Of a DNA stretch of 64,000 bases, positions 47,622 through 57,330 are shown in pieces; position 1 is the first letter of the stretch, and every line of letters begins with the position of its first letter. Position numbers and translations under genes: made by a program. Where the stretch lies: the NCBI RefSeq assembly GCF_003020115.1, contig NZ_PYFX01000002.1, positions 434,001-498,000 of the forward strand. The letters run 5' to 3'. Under the pieces are notes generated by a model that saw only the letters and a list, made by a program, of their open reading frames with translations, made no database searches and was not told the DNA's origin. Origin of the DNA: Bradyrhizobium sp. MOS002 (GTDB taxonomy: Bacteria > Pseudomonadota > Alphaproteobacteria > Rhizobiales > Xanthobacteraceae).

Positions 47622-48440
47622 ATGACGAAGTTCTCTGCAGTCCGACGCCGCTTATCGCCGCGCCGCATCACCGCTTTCGCGTTCGCAACCGCTTTGCTGG
47701 CAGTGCCGTTCGGCGCCGCAAGCGCGCAGACGCTGGGCTACACCTATTCGCAGGATCAGGGCTACCCGCAGGACCAGGGCTATTCGCAGGGTTACGCGAG
47801 CCAAGGTTATGCAAACCAGGGCTACCCAAACCAAGGCTATGCAAGCCAGAACGCGCAGGCACCCGATGAGGATGCCGCGCTTCCCGATCGCCTGCGCAGG
47901 CAGATTGTCAGCTTCGACCGGAGCGAGCCGGCCGGTACCATCGTCATCGATACCAACAACACTTATCTCTACTACGTGCTCGGCCAGGGCCGCGCCATCC
48001 GTTATGGCGTAGGAGTCGGGCGCGAGGGCTTCACCTGGTCCGGCGTGCAGAGCGTCAGTCGCAAGGCGGAATGGCCGGATTGGCATCCGCCGGCTGAGAT
48101 GATCGCGCGCCAACCTTATCTGCCCCGCTTCGTCGCAGGCGGCCCCGGCAATCCGCTCGGCGCGCGTGCGATGTATCTCGGGTCGAGTGAATACCGCATT
48201 CATGGCACCAACGATCCCACCACGATCGGCAAGTTCGTTTCGTCCGGCTGCATCCGCATGACCAACGAGGACGTCACCGACCTGTTCGGTCGCGTCAATG
48301 TCGGCGCCAAGGTCGTCGTGCTGCCGAAGAACGCGCCGCTGATGGCCAGAGGCGGAGATTCGTTGCGCAAGCGTCCGGCCGTGACGGCGCTGCCCTCGGG
48401 CCGGCAAGCGCTGAACATTTCGAATTCGGCCGTTAACTAA
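47622..48440 (+). CDS. L,D-transpeptidase (YkuD domain) with QGY repeats
   Basis: Exported cell-wall enzyme of 272 residues that makes 3-3 peptidoglycan cross-links or attaches proteins to the wall. Signal peptide to about residue 36 (GAASAQT), then a repetitive linker (about 38-78) with seven QGY units, then the YkuD domain (about 100-235). Catalytic H194 (IHGTND) and C210 (SSGCIRM) are both there. A hydrophilic tail follows. The linker DNA is also repetitive (47751-47850). Confidence 0.93.
   Translation: MTKFSAVRRRLSPRRITAFAFATALLAVPFGAASAQTLGYTYSQDQGYPQDQGYSQGYASQGYANQGYPNQGYASQNAQAPDEDAALPDRLRRQIVSFDRSEPAGTIVIDTNNTYLYYVLGQGRAIRYGVGVGREGFTWSGVQSVSRKAEWPDWHPPAEMIARQPYLPRFVAGGPGNPLGARAMYLGSSEYRIHGTNDPTTIGKFVSSGCIRMTNEDVTDLFGRVNVGAKVVVLPKNAPLMARGGDSLRKRPAVTALPSGRQALNISNSAVN
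47751..47850 (+). repeat. In-gene repeat encoding QGY linker
   Basis: About seven imperfect units of 12-15 bases of the type CAGGGCTAYNCN, coding for Gln-Gly-Tyr plus spacer residues in the L,D-transpeptidase linker. Unit length is always a multiple of three, so copy changes would keep the frame. Confidence 0.75.
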
Positions 48441-48457
48441 GGGTCGCGTGAGGTCAC

Positions 48458-49111
48458 ATGAAGAGACGTTCGATCGGCAAATTCGCCGGTGGCGCGGCGG
48501 CATTCGTCGCTGTTGCCTCCTTCGGCCTCGCGCTGACACCATCGGCCCATGCGGAGGACTTTTTCTCGGCGCTGTTCGGCGGCTTCCGCGGGCGGGCGGC
48601 GCCCGAGATTCGCATGCCATTCCAGACCGATGACACGCCGCGCTACGACGCGCCGCGTCAGCGGGCCTCCTATGGCGGCGGCACGGCCTATTGCGTACGC
48701 GGCTGCGACGGACGTTATTTCCCGGCGCAGGGAAACGATTCCGAGAGCAAGGCGCAATCCTGCAAGAGCTTCTGCCCGGCCTCGGAGACCTCGCTGGTCT
48801 ATGGCGGCAACATCGACGACGCGACGACCGACAAGGGGAAATCCTACTCCGACCTGCCGAACGCGTTCCGCTATCGCAACGAGATCGTGGCGGGCTGCAC
48901 CTGCAACGGCAAGGATCCGGTCGGGCTCGCACAGGTCAAGGTCGACGACGATCCCACCTTGCGCAAGGGCGACATCGTCGCGGGCGCCGACGGTCTGGTG
49001 GTCGCCAGCCGCAATGCCAACGACCGCCGCGGCGTCGCGATGAATTTCTCCCCGCTGCCGGATTCGGTGCGCGCAAGATTCCGCCAAGTGCCGGTGGTGG
49101 CTAAGGAGTAG
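48458..49111 (+). CDS. DUF2865 exported protein
   Basis: A 217-residue protein with a signal peptide (to about 31, PSAHAED) and the cysteine-rich DUF2865 core (YCVRGCDGRYFP, SCKSFCPAS, GCTCNGKD; six cysteines). It is a family of unknown function found in Rhizobiales; the paired cysteines suggest disulphides in the periplasm. It follows the L,D-transpeptidase by 17 bases and is very likely co-transcribed with it, so a role at the cell wall is possible but unproven. Confidence 0.85.
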   Translation: MKRRSIGKFAGGAAAFVAVASFGLALTPSAHAEDFFSALFGGFRGRAAPEIRMPFQTDDTPRYDAPRQRASYGGGTAYCVRGCDGRYFPAQGNDSESKAQSCKSFCPASETSLVYGGNIDDATTDKGKSYSDLPNAFRYRNEIVAGCTCNGKDPVGLAQVKVDDDPTLRKGDIVAGADGLVVASRNANDRRGVAMNFSPLPDSVRARFRQVPVVAKE

Positions 49112-49118
49112 CCTCAAC

Positions 49119-49144
49119 GTCGTCCTGGCTTTCGTCAGGACGAC
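49119..49144. repeat. Small palindrome between convergent genes
   Basis: Nine-base inverted arms (49119-49127 and 49136-49144) with an 8-base loop. The arm sequence GTCGTCCTG is shared with the large palindrome at 54179, so it looks like a half-size member of the same family. It may act as terminator for the DUF2865 gene and the convergent chemoreceptor. Confidence 0.6.
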
Positions 49145-49184
49145 ACCGAGACTGTGGGCGCGGCTCTCCCTTTAATGGCCCACG

Positions 49185-51278
49185 CTACGCTGCGCGGATC
49201 TTTCCGAGGAAGTCGCTGACATCATGGCCGAGCTGGCGGCTCTGGCTCTCCAGCATCTCGGAGGCGTGCTTCACGTTGTCGGCGGCCGCGGCAGCAGCGT
49301 CCGCGTCGGATTTGACGCCGGTGATGTTGTCCGAGACGTTCTTGGTGCCCTGCGCCGCAAACTGGGTGCTGCGGGTGATCTCTTGCGTGGCCGCCCCCTG
49401 CTCCTGCACGGCCGCAGCGATGGCGGTCGCGACCTCGTTCACTTCGCCGATGATGCCGCCGATGGTCTGGATCGCGCTGATGGCGTCGCCCGCGACCTTC
49501 TGGATGTCGGCGATCTGCTCGGAGATCTCCTCGGTCGCCTTGGCCGTCTGGCTCGCCAGCGACTTCACCTCGGAGGCAACCACGGCAAAGCCGCGACCGG
49601 CTTCGCCGGCGCGGGCCGCCTCGATCGTGGCGTTGAGCGCGAGCAAGTTGGTCTGCTGCGCAATGGTGTTGATCAGGCCGACGACCTCGCCGATGCGGCC
49701 GGCCGACTTCTGAAGTCCCTGTACCGTGCCATCGGTCTCGCGCGCCTGGGTCACGGCGCGGCTGGCGATGCCTGCGGCATGCGCGGCCTGCTGGCTGATG
49801 TCGTTGATCGAGGCGCTGAGCTCTTCGGCGGCGGCGGCGACGCTGTCGACGCTCATGGAGGCGTCATTGGAGGCCTTGCCCGCGACCTGCACGCGGTCGT
49901 TGGTCTGCCGCGACACCGCGGAGAGATCGCCCGAGGTCTTGCGCATTTCGCCGGAAGCTTCGCTCAATTCGCCCAGCGTCTTGCGCACCGCGCCCTCGAA
50001 CTCGCCGACATAGGTCTCCACCGCGCGCTGGCGCGCGGAGGCGCCCGCGTTGCGTTCGCGCTCCTGCGCCTCGATCTTGAGCTTCTCGTTGGCCTGCTGC
50101 TTGAAGGTCTCCAGCGCGCCGGCAAGCGCGCCGATCTCGTCCTGGCGATCGAGATAGCCGCTGTCGACGGCAAGGTCGCCGCCGGCGACCTTCAGCATGG
50201 CGTCCCGGATGGTGTTGAGCGGAGTGATGACGCGGCGGCTGACCAGCATGATCGCGCCGACGGCAAGCCCGATGGCGAGCGCCAGCAGCGTAAGCTGCAC
50301 GATCAGTGCGCGCTCTGCGGCGCCGCGCTGCTCCTGCGTGTGGATCTTGGCAGCATCGAGCGCACCTTCGGCCACTGCGACCGCGCTTGCCATGCGGCCG
50401 ACTGTGAGCGGGCTCCATTGGTTCGCCGTCATCTCGGGCTTCTCACCCTTGACCAGCACGTCCGCGAGGCGGTCGCGCAAGGCCAGATATTGCGGCTCGA
50501 AATAGGAGGTCTTGGCGGAGGCCATCGCGGAGGCGAGGGCCGCCGGCAACTGCATGCCGGACGTCGACAACTCCAGCGCCTTCCACATCGCGCTCGTGCC
50601 GCCGACATATTGGGTATAGGCGTAGCGGCCTTCCGGCGTGATCTTGCCGGCGGCCAACCCGGTCGAGACGATCAGCGACGCCTCGCCCGCGGTGTTGCGG
50701 AGCAGCCAGGCGTTCTGCTTGATCGACAGGAGCTGGTCGATCGCGGCGTCCTGGTGATTGACGGTGGCGGCCAACGTGTTCGAGAGCTTGTCGAGCACGT
50801 CGAGCAGGCCCTGCGTCGTTTCCATGTATTCCTTGGGCAGGCCGGCGCGGCGCTGATCCTTCGGCTTGGCTACGTCCTCCCAGAACTGCTTCTGCTCTTC
50901 GGTCAGCAATTTGAATAGACGCGCGAGCTCCGGTACCAGGGTGCCGGACTGTGGGAAGTCCATAGTGGGCAGCAGCTCGAGCGCGCGCGCCATGGCGGGC
51001 ATTTGGGCATCGCGCAAGGCGCGCAGATACTTCTCGATCTCGCCGTCCATCGGCTCGGTCGCGTTCAACAGGCGGTTGGTGGTCGAGCGATCGGTGCGCA
51101 GATTGTGCATCGCCTTGAACAGATCGGCAGAGGCGTCCGCGATGTGCGAGATGCGGTTGGCGGTCTTCAGGCGATCCCAGGACTCGTAGGCGGTGAGCGA
51201 GAGTGCGATCACCACGCAGACCGACGTGATCGCGATCACCGCCTTCAGGAGCACGGATACGGTCAAACGATTCAGCAT
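49185..51278 (-). CDS. Methyl-accepting chemotaxis protein
   Basis: Chemoreceptor of 697 residues. Membrane helix 1 (about 8-30), a large helical periplasmic sensor (about 31-325), helix 2 (about 330-355), then a HAMP domain ([16 protein letters not shown] start, followed by [15 protein letters not shown]) and the signalling domain with the highly conserved tip region ([20 protein letters not shown], short stretch [16 protein letters not shown]). The sensor length suits a four-helix or bimodular helical domain; ligand unknown. The ATG at 51278 (MLNRLTV) is chosen over longer open frame. No che genes nearby. Confidence 0.93.
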   Translation of the reverse strand: MLNRLTVSVLLKAVIAITSVCVVIALSLTAYESWDRLKTANRISHIADASADLFKAMHNLRTDRSTTNRLLNATEPMDGEIEKYLRALRDAQMPAMARALELLPTMDFPQSGTLVPELARLFKLLTEEQKQFWEDVAKPKDQRRAGLPKEYMETTQGLLDVLDKLSNTLAATVNHQDAAIDQLLSIKQNAWLLRNTAGEASLIVSTGLAAGKITPEGRYAYTQYVGGTSAMWKALELSTSGMQLPAALASAMASAKTSYFEPQYLALRDRLADVLVKGEKPEMTANQWSPLTVGRMASAVAVAEGALDAAKIHTQEQRGAAERALIVQLTLLALAIGLAVGAIMLVSRRVITPLNTIRDAMLKVAGGDLAVDSGYLDRQDEIGALAGALETFKQQANEKLKIEAQERERNAGASARQRAVETYVGEFEGAVRKTLGELSEASGEMRKTSGDLSAVSRQTNDRVQVAGKASNDASMSVDSVAAAAEELSASINDISQQAAHAAGIASRAVTQARETDGTVQGLQKSAGRIGEVVGLINTIAQQTNLLALNATIEAARAGEAGRGFAVVASEVKSLASQTAKATEEISEQIADIQKVAGDAISAIQTIGGIIGEVNEVATAIAAAVQEQGAATQEITRSTQFAAQGTKNVSDNITGVKSDADAAAAAADNVKHASEMLESQSRQLGHDVSDFLGKIRAA

Positions 51279-51553
51279 CGAAGTCCCCCAATTCCCAATA
51301 CAAAGTTCGTGAAGTCGGCCCGGCAACAACGGAAAAAAGGGGCCCGCAAAGACAAGGCAATCGCATGCCGTTTGCGGCTCACGGCCCAAACGGTGTCTGC
51401 ATCTGAAAGGAAAAGGGTAAAGTTTTAGGCAGGCCGGCGGATCGTAGAAGTACGGATTTACTAGAAGTTGCAGGGGGTTGCCTTGATGGAACCAGGCCGG
51501 GAGTTGCGCGTTAGGAGACCGTCAGCAATTTTGCCTAAAGGGGGGTCCTAGCG

Positions 51554-51709
51554 ATGCTGGTCGGCGTACTCGTCACCTTTCTCGTCGTCATTCTCGTGCT
51601 TTACCTCATCAACATGCTGCCGATGGATGGCCGCGCCAAGCAGATCGCGCGCGTTGTCGTCATCATCATCGGTATCGTGTCGCTGCTGAAATATCTGGCA
51701 GTGTTTTAG
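51554..51709 (+). CDS. Small two-helix membrane protein
   Basis: A 51-residue protein with two hydrophobic helices (about 2-20 and 33-50) joined by a short turn (NMLPMDGRAKQ). The ATG at 51554 has a purine-rich AAAGGGGGG stretch about 8 bases upstream. It resembles the small Thivi_2564-type membrane proteins (IN..PMD in the turn), function unknown. It stands alone between the chemoreceptor and a palindrome. Confidence 0.7.
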   Translation: MLVGVLVTFLVVILVLYLINMLPMDGRAKQIARVVVIIIGIVSLLKYLAVF

Positions 51710-51718
51710 CGCAGACCT

Positions 51719-51786
51719 GTAGCCCGCATGAGCGAAGCGATATGCGGGAAAGTCGACCCGGATGTCGCTTCGCTCATCCGGGCTAC
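51719..51786. repeat. Hyphenated palindrome after the 51-residue gene
   Basis: Inverted arms of 25 bp with two mismatches (51719-51743 and 51762-51786), rich in AGCGAAGCGA and its complement. This is a different sequence type from the CCCGG palindromes at 40.6 and 54.2 kb, but with the same form. It starts 10 bases after the stop codon. Confidence 0.8.
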
Positions 51787-51802
51787 GGCATCTCTCAAAC
51801 AA

Positions 51803-51830
51803 AAAAGCCCCGGCGTGAGCCGGGGCTTTT
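51803..51830. terminator. Bidirectional terminator before glcB
   Basis: A perfect 12-bp stem (51803-51814 with 51819-51830) and GTGA loop, with an A run on the left and TTTT on the right. It should stop both the small plus-strand gene and the minus-strand malate synthase gene. Confidence 0.88.
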
Positions 51831-51849
51831 GGTGCTGGCTTATTAGGGC

Positions 51850-54015
51850 CTATCCCGCAGCCTTGGCCTCGCGGCGGCGGGCGGTGAGGATGTATTCGGT
51901 GTAGCCGTTCGGCTGCTCGCGGCCCTTGAAGATGAGGTCGCTAGCCGCCTTGAAGGCGGTGCCGTCGAAGGCAGGCGCCATCGGCTTGTAGATGGCATCG
52001 CCCGCGTTCTGCTTGTCGACCACGACCGCCATGCGCTTGAGCGACTCCATGACCTGGGCCTCGGTGATGACGCCCTGGTGCAGCCAGTTGGCGAGGTGCT
52101 GGCTGGAAATGCGCAAGGTGGCACGGTCTTCCATCAGGCCGACGTCGTGGATGTCAGGCACCTTGGAGCAGCCGACGCCCTGGTCGATCCAGCGCACGAC
52201 ATAGCCCAGAATGCCCTGGCAGTTGTTGTCGATCTCCTGCTTGACGTCGTCGGGCGCCCAGTTCGACTTCGACACCGGGATGGTGAGGATGTCTTCGAGC
52301 TTTGCCCGCGGGCCGCCCTTGGTGAGCTCCTGCTGGCGCGCGGTGACATTGACCTGGTGGTAGTGCAGCGCATGCAGCGTCGCCGCGGTCGGCGAGGGCA
52401 CCCAGGCGGTGGTGGCGCCGGCCTGCGGATGGGCGAGCTTCTGGGCAAGCATATCCGCCATCTTGTCCGGCGCGGCCCACATGCCCTTGCCGATCTGGGC
52501 ATGGCCGGGCAGGCCACAGGTCAGGCCCATATCGACGTTCCAATCCTCATAGGACTTGATCCAGGCTTGCGCCTTCATCTCGTTCTTGCGGATCATCGGA
52601 CCCGCCTCCATCGAGGTGTGGATCTCGTCGCCGGTGCGGTCGAGGAAGCCGGTGTTGATGAACATGATGCGCTTGGAAGCGCGCTGGATGCAGGCCTTGA
52701 GATTGACGGTGGTGCGCCGCTCCTCGTCCATGATGCCGACCTTGAGCGTGTTCTCGGGCAGGCCCAGCATCTTCTCGACGCGGTCGAAGATCTCGCAGGT
52801 CAGCGACACCTCGTCGGGGCCGTGCATCTTCGGCTTGACGATATAGGCCGAGCCGGTGCGGCTGTTTTTGACCTTGGAGTTGCCTTGCAAGTCATGCACG
52901 GCAAGAAGCCCGGAGACGGCGGCGTCGAGCAGGCCTTCCGGAATCTCCTCGCCCTTGTCGTCCAGCACCGCGTCGGTGAACATGTGGTGACCGCAATTGC
53001 GCATCAGGAGCAGGCTGCGGCCGTGCAGCTTGACCTCGCCCTTGCCGTCGGGCGTCTTGTAGCTGCGGTCGGCATTGAGCGAGCGCGTCAGCGTCTTGCC
53101 GCCCTTTTCGAAGTCCGCCGACAGCGTGCCGTTCATCAGGCCGAGCGTGTTGCGATAGACCAGCACCTTGTCCTCGGCATCGACCGCGGCGACCGAGTCT
53201 TCCATGTCGAGAATCGTGGAGACCGCGGACTCCATGACCATGTCCGCGACGCCGGCCGGATCGTCCTTACCGATCGCGCTGGTGCGGTCGATCTTCACCT
53301 CGACATGCAGGCCGTTGTTGGCGAGCAGCACCGCGCTCGGTGCGGCTGCGTCGCCCTGGAAGCCCGCGAACTGCGCAGCGTTCTTCAGCGCGGTGGCGTT
53401 GCCGCTCTTCAGCTTCACCGCGAGCTGGCCCGCGACCACGCTATAGGCGGTGACGTCGGTGTGACTGCCGGTCGCCAGCGGCACGGCGGCATCGAGGAAC
53501 GCTTTCGCTTTTGCGATCACCTTGTCGCCGCGCGCCTTGTTGTAGCCCTTGCCGCTCTCGGACGGATCGTGCGGGATGGCGTCAGTGCCGTAGAAGGCGT
53601 CATAGAGCGAGCCCCAGCGCGCATTCGCCGCGTTCAGCGCGTAGCGAGCATTGGTCAGGGGCACGACGAGCTGCGGGCCGCAGATCTTGCCGATCTCCTC
53701 GTCCACATTGGCGGTCTCGACCTTCTGCGTCGCCGGCTCCGGGACGAGATAGCCGATCGCCTTCAGGAACGCGGTATAGGCGTTGAGGTCGAACGCCTTG
53801 CCCTTGTTGGCGCGGTGCCAGTCGTCGATCTTAGCCTGCAGCGTGTCGCGCACCGCCAGCAGCGCGCGGTTCTTCGGGCCCAGCTCCTTGATGATGGCGG
53901 CAAGCCCGGCCCAGAACGCATCCGGCGCGATTCCCGTCTTCGGGGCCGCTTCCTTGGCGATGAAATCGAACAGGACGGGAGCAATCTTCAATCCGTGGGC
54001 GTCGACGCGTTTCAT
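51850..54015 (-). CDS. glcB: Malate synthase G
   Basis: Glyoxylate-cycle enzyme of 721 residues, the normal size of isoform G, which condenses acetyl-CoA with glyoxylate to malate. Conserved pieces include [23 protein letters not shown] near 255-280, the GLMNG segment, [18 protein letters not shown] and [15 protein letters not shown] near the C-terminus. No isocitrate lyase gene lies next to it. It is monocistronic, ending in a strong terminator. Confidence 0.97.
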   Translation of the reverse strand: MKRVDAHGLKIAPVLFDFIAKEAAPKTGIAPDAFWAGLAAIIKELGPKNRALLAVRDTLQAKIDDWHRANKGKAFDLNAYTAFLKAIGYLVPEPATQKVETANVDEEIGKICGPQLVVPLTNARYALNAANARWGSLYDAFYGTDAIPHDPSESGKGYNKARGDKVIAKAKAFLDAAVPLATGSHTDVTAYSVVAGQLAVKLKSGNATALKNAAQFAGFQGDAAAPSAVLLANNGLHVEVKIDRTSAIGKDDPAGVADMVMESAVSTILDMEDSVAAVDAEDKVLVYRNTLGLMNGTLSADFEKGGKTLTRSLNADRSYKTPDGKGEVKLHGRSLLLMRNCGHHMFTDAVLDDKGEEIPEGLLDAAVSGLLAVHDLQGNSKVKNSRTGSAYIVKPKMHGPDEVSLTCEIFDRVEKMLGLPENTLKVGIMDEERRTTVNLKACIQRASKRIMFINTGFLDRTGDEIHTSMEAGPMIRKNEMKAQAWIKSYEDWNVDMGLTCGLPGHAQIGKGMWAAPDKMADMLAQKLAHPQAGATTAWVPSPTAATLHALHYHQVNVTARQQELTKGGPRAKLEDILTIPVSKSNWAPDDVKQEIDNNCQGILGYVVRWIDQGVGCSKVPDIHDVGLMEDRATLRISSQHLANWLHQGVITEAQVMESLKRMAVVVDKQNAGDAIYKPMAPAFDGTAFKAASDLIFKGREQPNGYTEYILTARRREAKAAG

Positions 54016-54354
54016 GATGGGCTTTCTCGTTGGAAATGGCTGTTTTTGGCTGCTTTTTACACGGCAGCAGCAAAATGCGCTCCAAGGAGCGGCTTTCGGG
54101 CTCTTATTAGCCCCAAAATCGGGGCCGTGAGAAGGCCCCCAAAAGTTGTCAAAATGTCAAGGCGAGGTGGCGCGCCGCCGGTGTCGTCCTGGCGAAGGCC
54201 AGGACCCATTACCCCAGGGAGGGGTTTGGCGAAGACTCGTCGTCCGGTACTGCGACCGAGTCCGACGGATAGATCACGCGGTATGGGTCCTGGCGTTCGC
54301 CAGGACGACACCGATGATGTGGCGACGCGTGGGCACCCTCAAGCTGAGCACCAC
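54016..54354. other. 339-bp region between glcB and cysNC
   Basis: No gene seen. The left 110 bases should hold the glcB promoter and leader (read leftwards), and the centre is filled by the palindrome at 54179-54313. No clear terminator for the gene at the right is needed, since cysNC ends here reading leftwards; the palindrome may serve as its 3' structure. Confidence 0.6.
54179..54313. repeat. Large hyphenated palindrome between glcB and cysNC
   Basis: Inverted arms of 31 bp with one mismatch (54179-54209 and 54283-54313). The arm is a sequence variant of the ureF-ureG element, with CCTGG in place of CCCGG on one side and compensating bases on the other. That change kept both the arm pairing and the small inner palindrome. 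It lies 42 bases beyond the cysNC stop. Confidence 0.88.
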
Positions 54355-56271
54355 TCAAATATTCGCGGCGAGGTCCACGACTTCGTCGAACAGCACGCCG
54401 GTCGTCTTGAGCATCTGTTCGATCTCGTCCGCCGCCTCGGCGACCGTCCGCGTCGAGGTATCGATCACGAGCTCGGCGGCCTCGGGCCGCTCGTAGTCGT
54501 TGCCGATACCGGTGAACGAGGCGAGCGCTCCGGCGCGGGCCTTCTTGTAGTGGCCCTTGGGGTCGCGCTCCTCGCAGATTCCGGCCGGTGTCGCGACGTG
54601 GATCTCGCGGAACGAAGTATCGGCGATGCGGCGCGCGGTGGCGCGGTCCTCGCGGGCGGGCGAGACGGCGGCGACAATGGCGATGTGGCCGTTGCGGGCA
54701 AGATGCGTCGCCATTTCGGCGAGGCGGCGGATGTTCTCGCTGCGATCGGCGGTCGAGAAGCCGAGGTCGCTGTTGAGGCCGGCGCGCAACGTGTCGCCGT
54801 CGAGCAGGATCGGCGAGCCGCCATTGCTGAATAGCCGCCGCTCCAGCGCTTTTGCGAGAGTCGACTTGCCCGAGGCGGGGAGGCCGGTGAGCCAGACCAC
54901 CGCGCCGTTGTGCTGATAGCGCGCAGAGCGTTCGTCGGGCCGCAGCGCGGATTCCACCGGCACGATGTCGACGGGCACGGCGCGCTGGCCGGCATCGACC
55001 GACAGCACCAGACCGCCGCCGGCGATGCGCCCGGAGACCTCGATCACGAGACGGCCGGTGCGTGGATTTTCCGTGTAGGGATCGGTGGCAATCGGATTCG
55101 AAAGAGAAATATCGATCTCACCGACATGGTTGCGGCCGATCGCCTTGTTCTCGACGCTCGACAGCTCGCCGGGATCGACGGCCTTCTCGATGGCGACCAC
55201 CGTGGCGCGGCTTTCCTTCGGTCCGCAGCGAACCAGCAACTGGTCGCCCTTGGCCAGCGGCTTGTCGTGCAGCCAGAAGATCCGCGCGCGCAGCCGCCGC
55301 GTCTCGCGCGGCGCGCTGTTCGCATGCGCGATGATATCGCCGCGTTCGACGAACAGCTCGCGGTCGAGCGTGATGCCGACCGAGCGGCCCGCACCCTGTC
55401 GGCCCGCGACCGGCGTCACCGGCCAGCTCTCGACCGTCTTGATCCTGGCGATCTTGCCGGCGGGCATGATCACGATTTCGTCGCCGGCAACCAGGCTGCC
55501 GGATTCAATCCGGCCCGCAACGATGCGGCGATCGTCGAATTTGTAGATCGCCTGCACCGGCAGACGCAGCGCCAGCGCTTCCAGCGGCCGCGCCGGCTCG
55601 AGCCTGTCAAGTGCTTCGACCACGGTCGGGCCCTTGTACCAGCCGATGCGGTCCGTGCGCTCGGCGACGCCGTCGCCGTCGCGGGCGGAAATCGGGATCA
55701 CGGCCGTGGGCTTCACACCGAGCCCTTGCAGATGCGCCGAGATCTCGTCGCTGATCTCCTTGAAGCGCTCGGCGGAGAAGTCGACGCGGTCCATCTTGTT
55801 GACGACGACCGCGACCTGCTTCACGCCGAGCAGATGCAGGAGATAGCCGTGCCGCCGGGTCTGGTCGCGCACGCCTTCGAGCGCGTCGATGATCAGCACC
55901 GCACCGTCGGCCTGCGAGGCGCCGGTGATCATGTTGCGCAGGAATTCGGCGTGGCCGGGCGCGTCGATCAGCACGATGTCGCGCGAATTGGTGCGGAAGC
56001 GGATCTGCGTGGTGTCGATGGTGATGCCCTGGTCGCGCTCGGTCTGGAGCGCGTCGAGCAGAAACGACCATTCGAACGGCATGCCGCGCCGCGCGCTGAC
56101 GGCCTTGAGCATCTCGAGCTTGCCGTCGGGCAGGCTGCCGGTCTCGTGCAGCAGGCGGCCGACCAGCGTCGACTTCCCGTGATCGACATGGCCGACGATG
56201 ACGATGCGGACCTGCGGACGCGTGGTGCCGTTCGGTGTGGCGGGCGAAGCGGGGGTGACGATCATGTTCAT
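54355..56271 (-). CDS. cysNC: Bifunctional sulfate adenylyltransferase subunit 1 / adenylylsulfate kinase
   Basis: Fusion of 638 residues. The N-terminal part (about 1-440) is the CysN GTPase, with P-loop GHVDHGKS at 27-34, DAPGHAEF and NKMD motifs, followed by the two EF-Tu-like barrels. The C-terminal part (about 450-630) is APS kinase with P-loop GLPASGKS near 462. With CysD it makes APS from sulfate and ATP, driven by GTP; the kinase part makes PAPS. Close relatives are NodQ proteins of Nod-factor sulfation, but the setting with cysG, cysI and cysH speaks for assimilation. Confidence 0.95.
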   Translation of the reverse strand: MNMIVTPASPATPNGTTRPQVRIVIVGHVDHGKSTLVGRLLHETGSLPDGKLEMLKAVSARRGMPFEWSFLLDALQTERDQGITIDTTQIRFRTNSRDIVLIDAPGHAEFLRNMITGASQADGAVLIIDALEGVRDQTRRHGYLLHLLGVKQVAVVVNKMDRVDFSAERFKEISDEISAHLQGLGVKPTAVIPISARDGDGVAERTDRIGWYKGPTVVEALDRLEPARPLEALALRLPVQAIYKFDDRRIVAGRIESGSLVAGDEIVIMPAGKIARIKTVESWPVTPVAGRQGAGRSVGITLDRELFVERGDIIAHANSAPRETRRLRARIFWLHDKPLAKGDQLLVRCGPKESRATVVAIEKAVDPGELSSVENKAIGRNHVGEIDISLSNPIATDPYTENPRTGRLVIEVSGRIAGGGLVLSVDAGQRAVPVDIVPVESALRPDERSARYQHNGAVVWLTGLPASGKSTLAKALERRLFSNGGSPILLDGDTLRAGLNSDLGFSTADRSENIRRLAEMATHLARNGHIAIVAAVSPAREDRATARRIADTSFREIHVATPAGICEERDPKGHYKKARAGALASFTGIGNDYERPEAAELVIDTSTRTVAEAADEIEQMLKTTGVLFDEVVDLAANI

Positions 56272-56290
56272 ACGACGCTCGCGTCCTTGA

Positions 56291-57187
56291 TCAGAGGTAG
56301 CCGGCGACGCGCAGGCGCTCGAAAGCGTCCTCGGTCTCGTGGTCGAGCGCGCGGCCGGAACGTTCCGGCACCTTGGTCTGCTCGAGCTCGATCAGAATCT
56401 CGTCGATGTTCGACGCGTTTGAAGCGACCGGATTGGTGATGTCCTGATCACCCAGCGAGCGATAGCGCTTGCCGTTTTGCGACAGATAGAGCGGAATGAT
56501 CGGGATGTTCTCGCGCTTGGTGTAGGCCCAGATATCGGACTCGGTCCAATGCAGGATCGGATGGATGCGCAAATGCGCGCCTTGCGGCGGCGATGCATTG
56601 AAATGATCCCAGAACTCCGGCGGCTGATCACGGACGTCCCAATTGCCTTCGAGGCCGCGCGGCGAGAACACGCGCTCCTTGGCGCGCGTGGCTTCCTCGT
56701 CGCGGCGGATGCCGGCAATCAGGCCGTCGAAACCGTATTTGCCGAGCGCCATCTTGAGGCCCTCGGTCTTGCGCGCGGCGGAACGGGCGGCCGGCGGCAG
56801 CGTTGGGTCGACGGCATCAATCGGCGGGCAGGGCTCGACGCGCAGATCGAGATCCCACTCCTTGCCGTAGTGATCGCGGAAGCGATACATTTCCGGAAAC
56901 TTCTTGCCGGTGTCGACATGGAGGGCCGGGAACGGCAGGCGGCCGAAAAACGCCTTGCGTGCCAGCCAGATCATGACGTTGGAGTCCTTGCCGAGCGACC
57001 ACAGCAGGGCGATCTTCTTCAAACGGCCAAAAGCCTCGCGGAAGATGTAGATGCTCTGGGCCTCGAGTTGGTCGAGATGGTCCATGCTCGGGGCCAGATC
57101 GGCAGAAAATTCTTGCGCGGGCGCGCGCTTGGCGAGAGCGGGGCCGCCCGGCCCGCCAGCAGTGGAACTGTCCTTGAGAAGATGCAT
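56291..57187 (-). CDS. cysD: Sulfate adenylyltransferase subunit 2
   Basis: PP-loop ATP pyrophosphatase subunit of 298 residues, the AMP-transferring half of ATP sulfurylase. The PP-motif region is [15 protein letters not shown], and [19 protein letters not shown] and [26 protein letters not shown] stretches are conserved (the latter only in part quoted here). The ATG at 57187 (MHLLKDS) has GGAGG upstream and is preferred over 30 more open codons. cysNC follows after 19 bases. It faces cysG across a 143-base control region. Confidence 0.95.
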   Translation of the reverse strand: MHLLKDSSTAGGPGGPALAKRAPAQEFSADLAPSMDHLDQLEAQSIYIFREAFGRLKKIALLWSLGKDSNVMIWLARKAFFGRLPFPALHVDTGKKFPEMYRFRDHYGKEWDLDLRVEPCPPIDAVDPTLPPAARSAARKTEGLKMALGKYGFDGLIAGIRRDEEATRAKERVFSPRGLEGNWDVRDQPPEFWDHFNASPPQGAHLRIHPILHWTESDIWAYTKRENIPIIPLYLSQNGKRYRSLGDQDITNPVASNASNIDEILIELEQTKVPERSGRALDHETEDAFERLRVAGYL

Positions 57188-57330
57188 CTCTGCCACTTTG
57201 CGTTTGGAGGCGAAAATTCTATAGTTGCGGTGCACGAGAGAAGAAAAAATTTTCTCTTTGCGCGCTCGAAACGACACATATATAGAAAATAATTCCAGTC
57301 AACCCCGGATGTGGGGTAAGCGAGTATCGT
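57188..57330. promoter_or_regulatory. Divergent cysD / cysG control region
   Basis: A 143-base gap, A+T-rich against its surroundings. It contains a hyphenated palindrome AGAAAA-AA-TTTTCT at 57242-57255, and TATAGAAAAT at 57281-57290 repeats half of it. A related element, ATTCTATAG, lies at 57217-57225 in opposite orientation. Such repeated half-sites are what a sulfur regulator would use to control both operons. The regulator is not encoded in the window and the sites are inferred. Confidence 0.5.

Noticed and set aside
52078..54834. A 918-codon plus-strand open frame opposite glcB and the end of cysNC, the longest in the window
   Set aside because: It is antisense to two certain genes, its sequence is rich in Arg, His and Val as expected of a shadow frame in G+C-rich DNA, and it crosses the palindrome and an intergenic gap.
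54910..56439. A 509-codon plus-strand frame opposite cysNC
   Set aside because: Shadow frame; cysNC shows both P-loops on the other strand.
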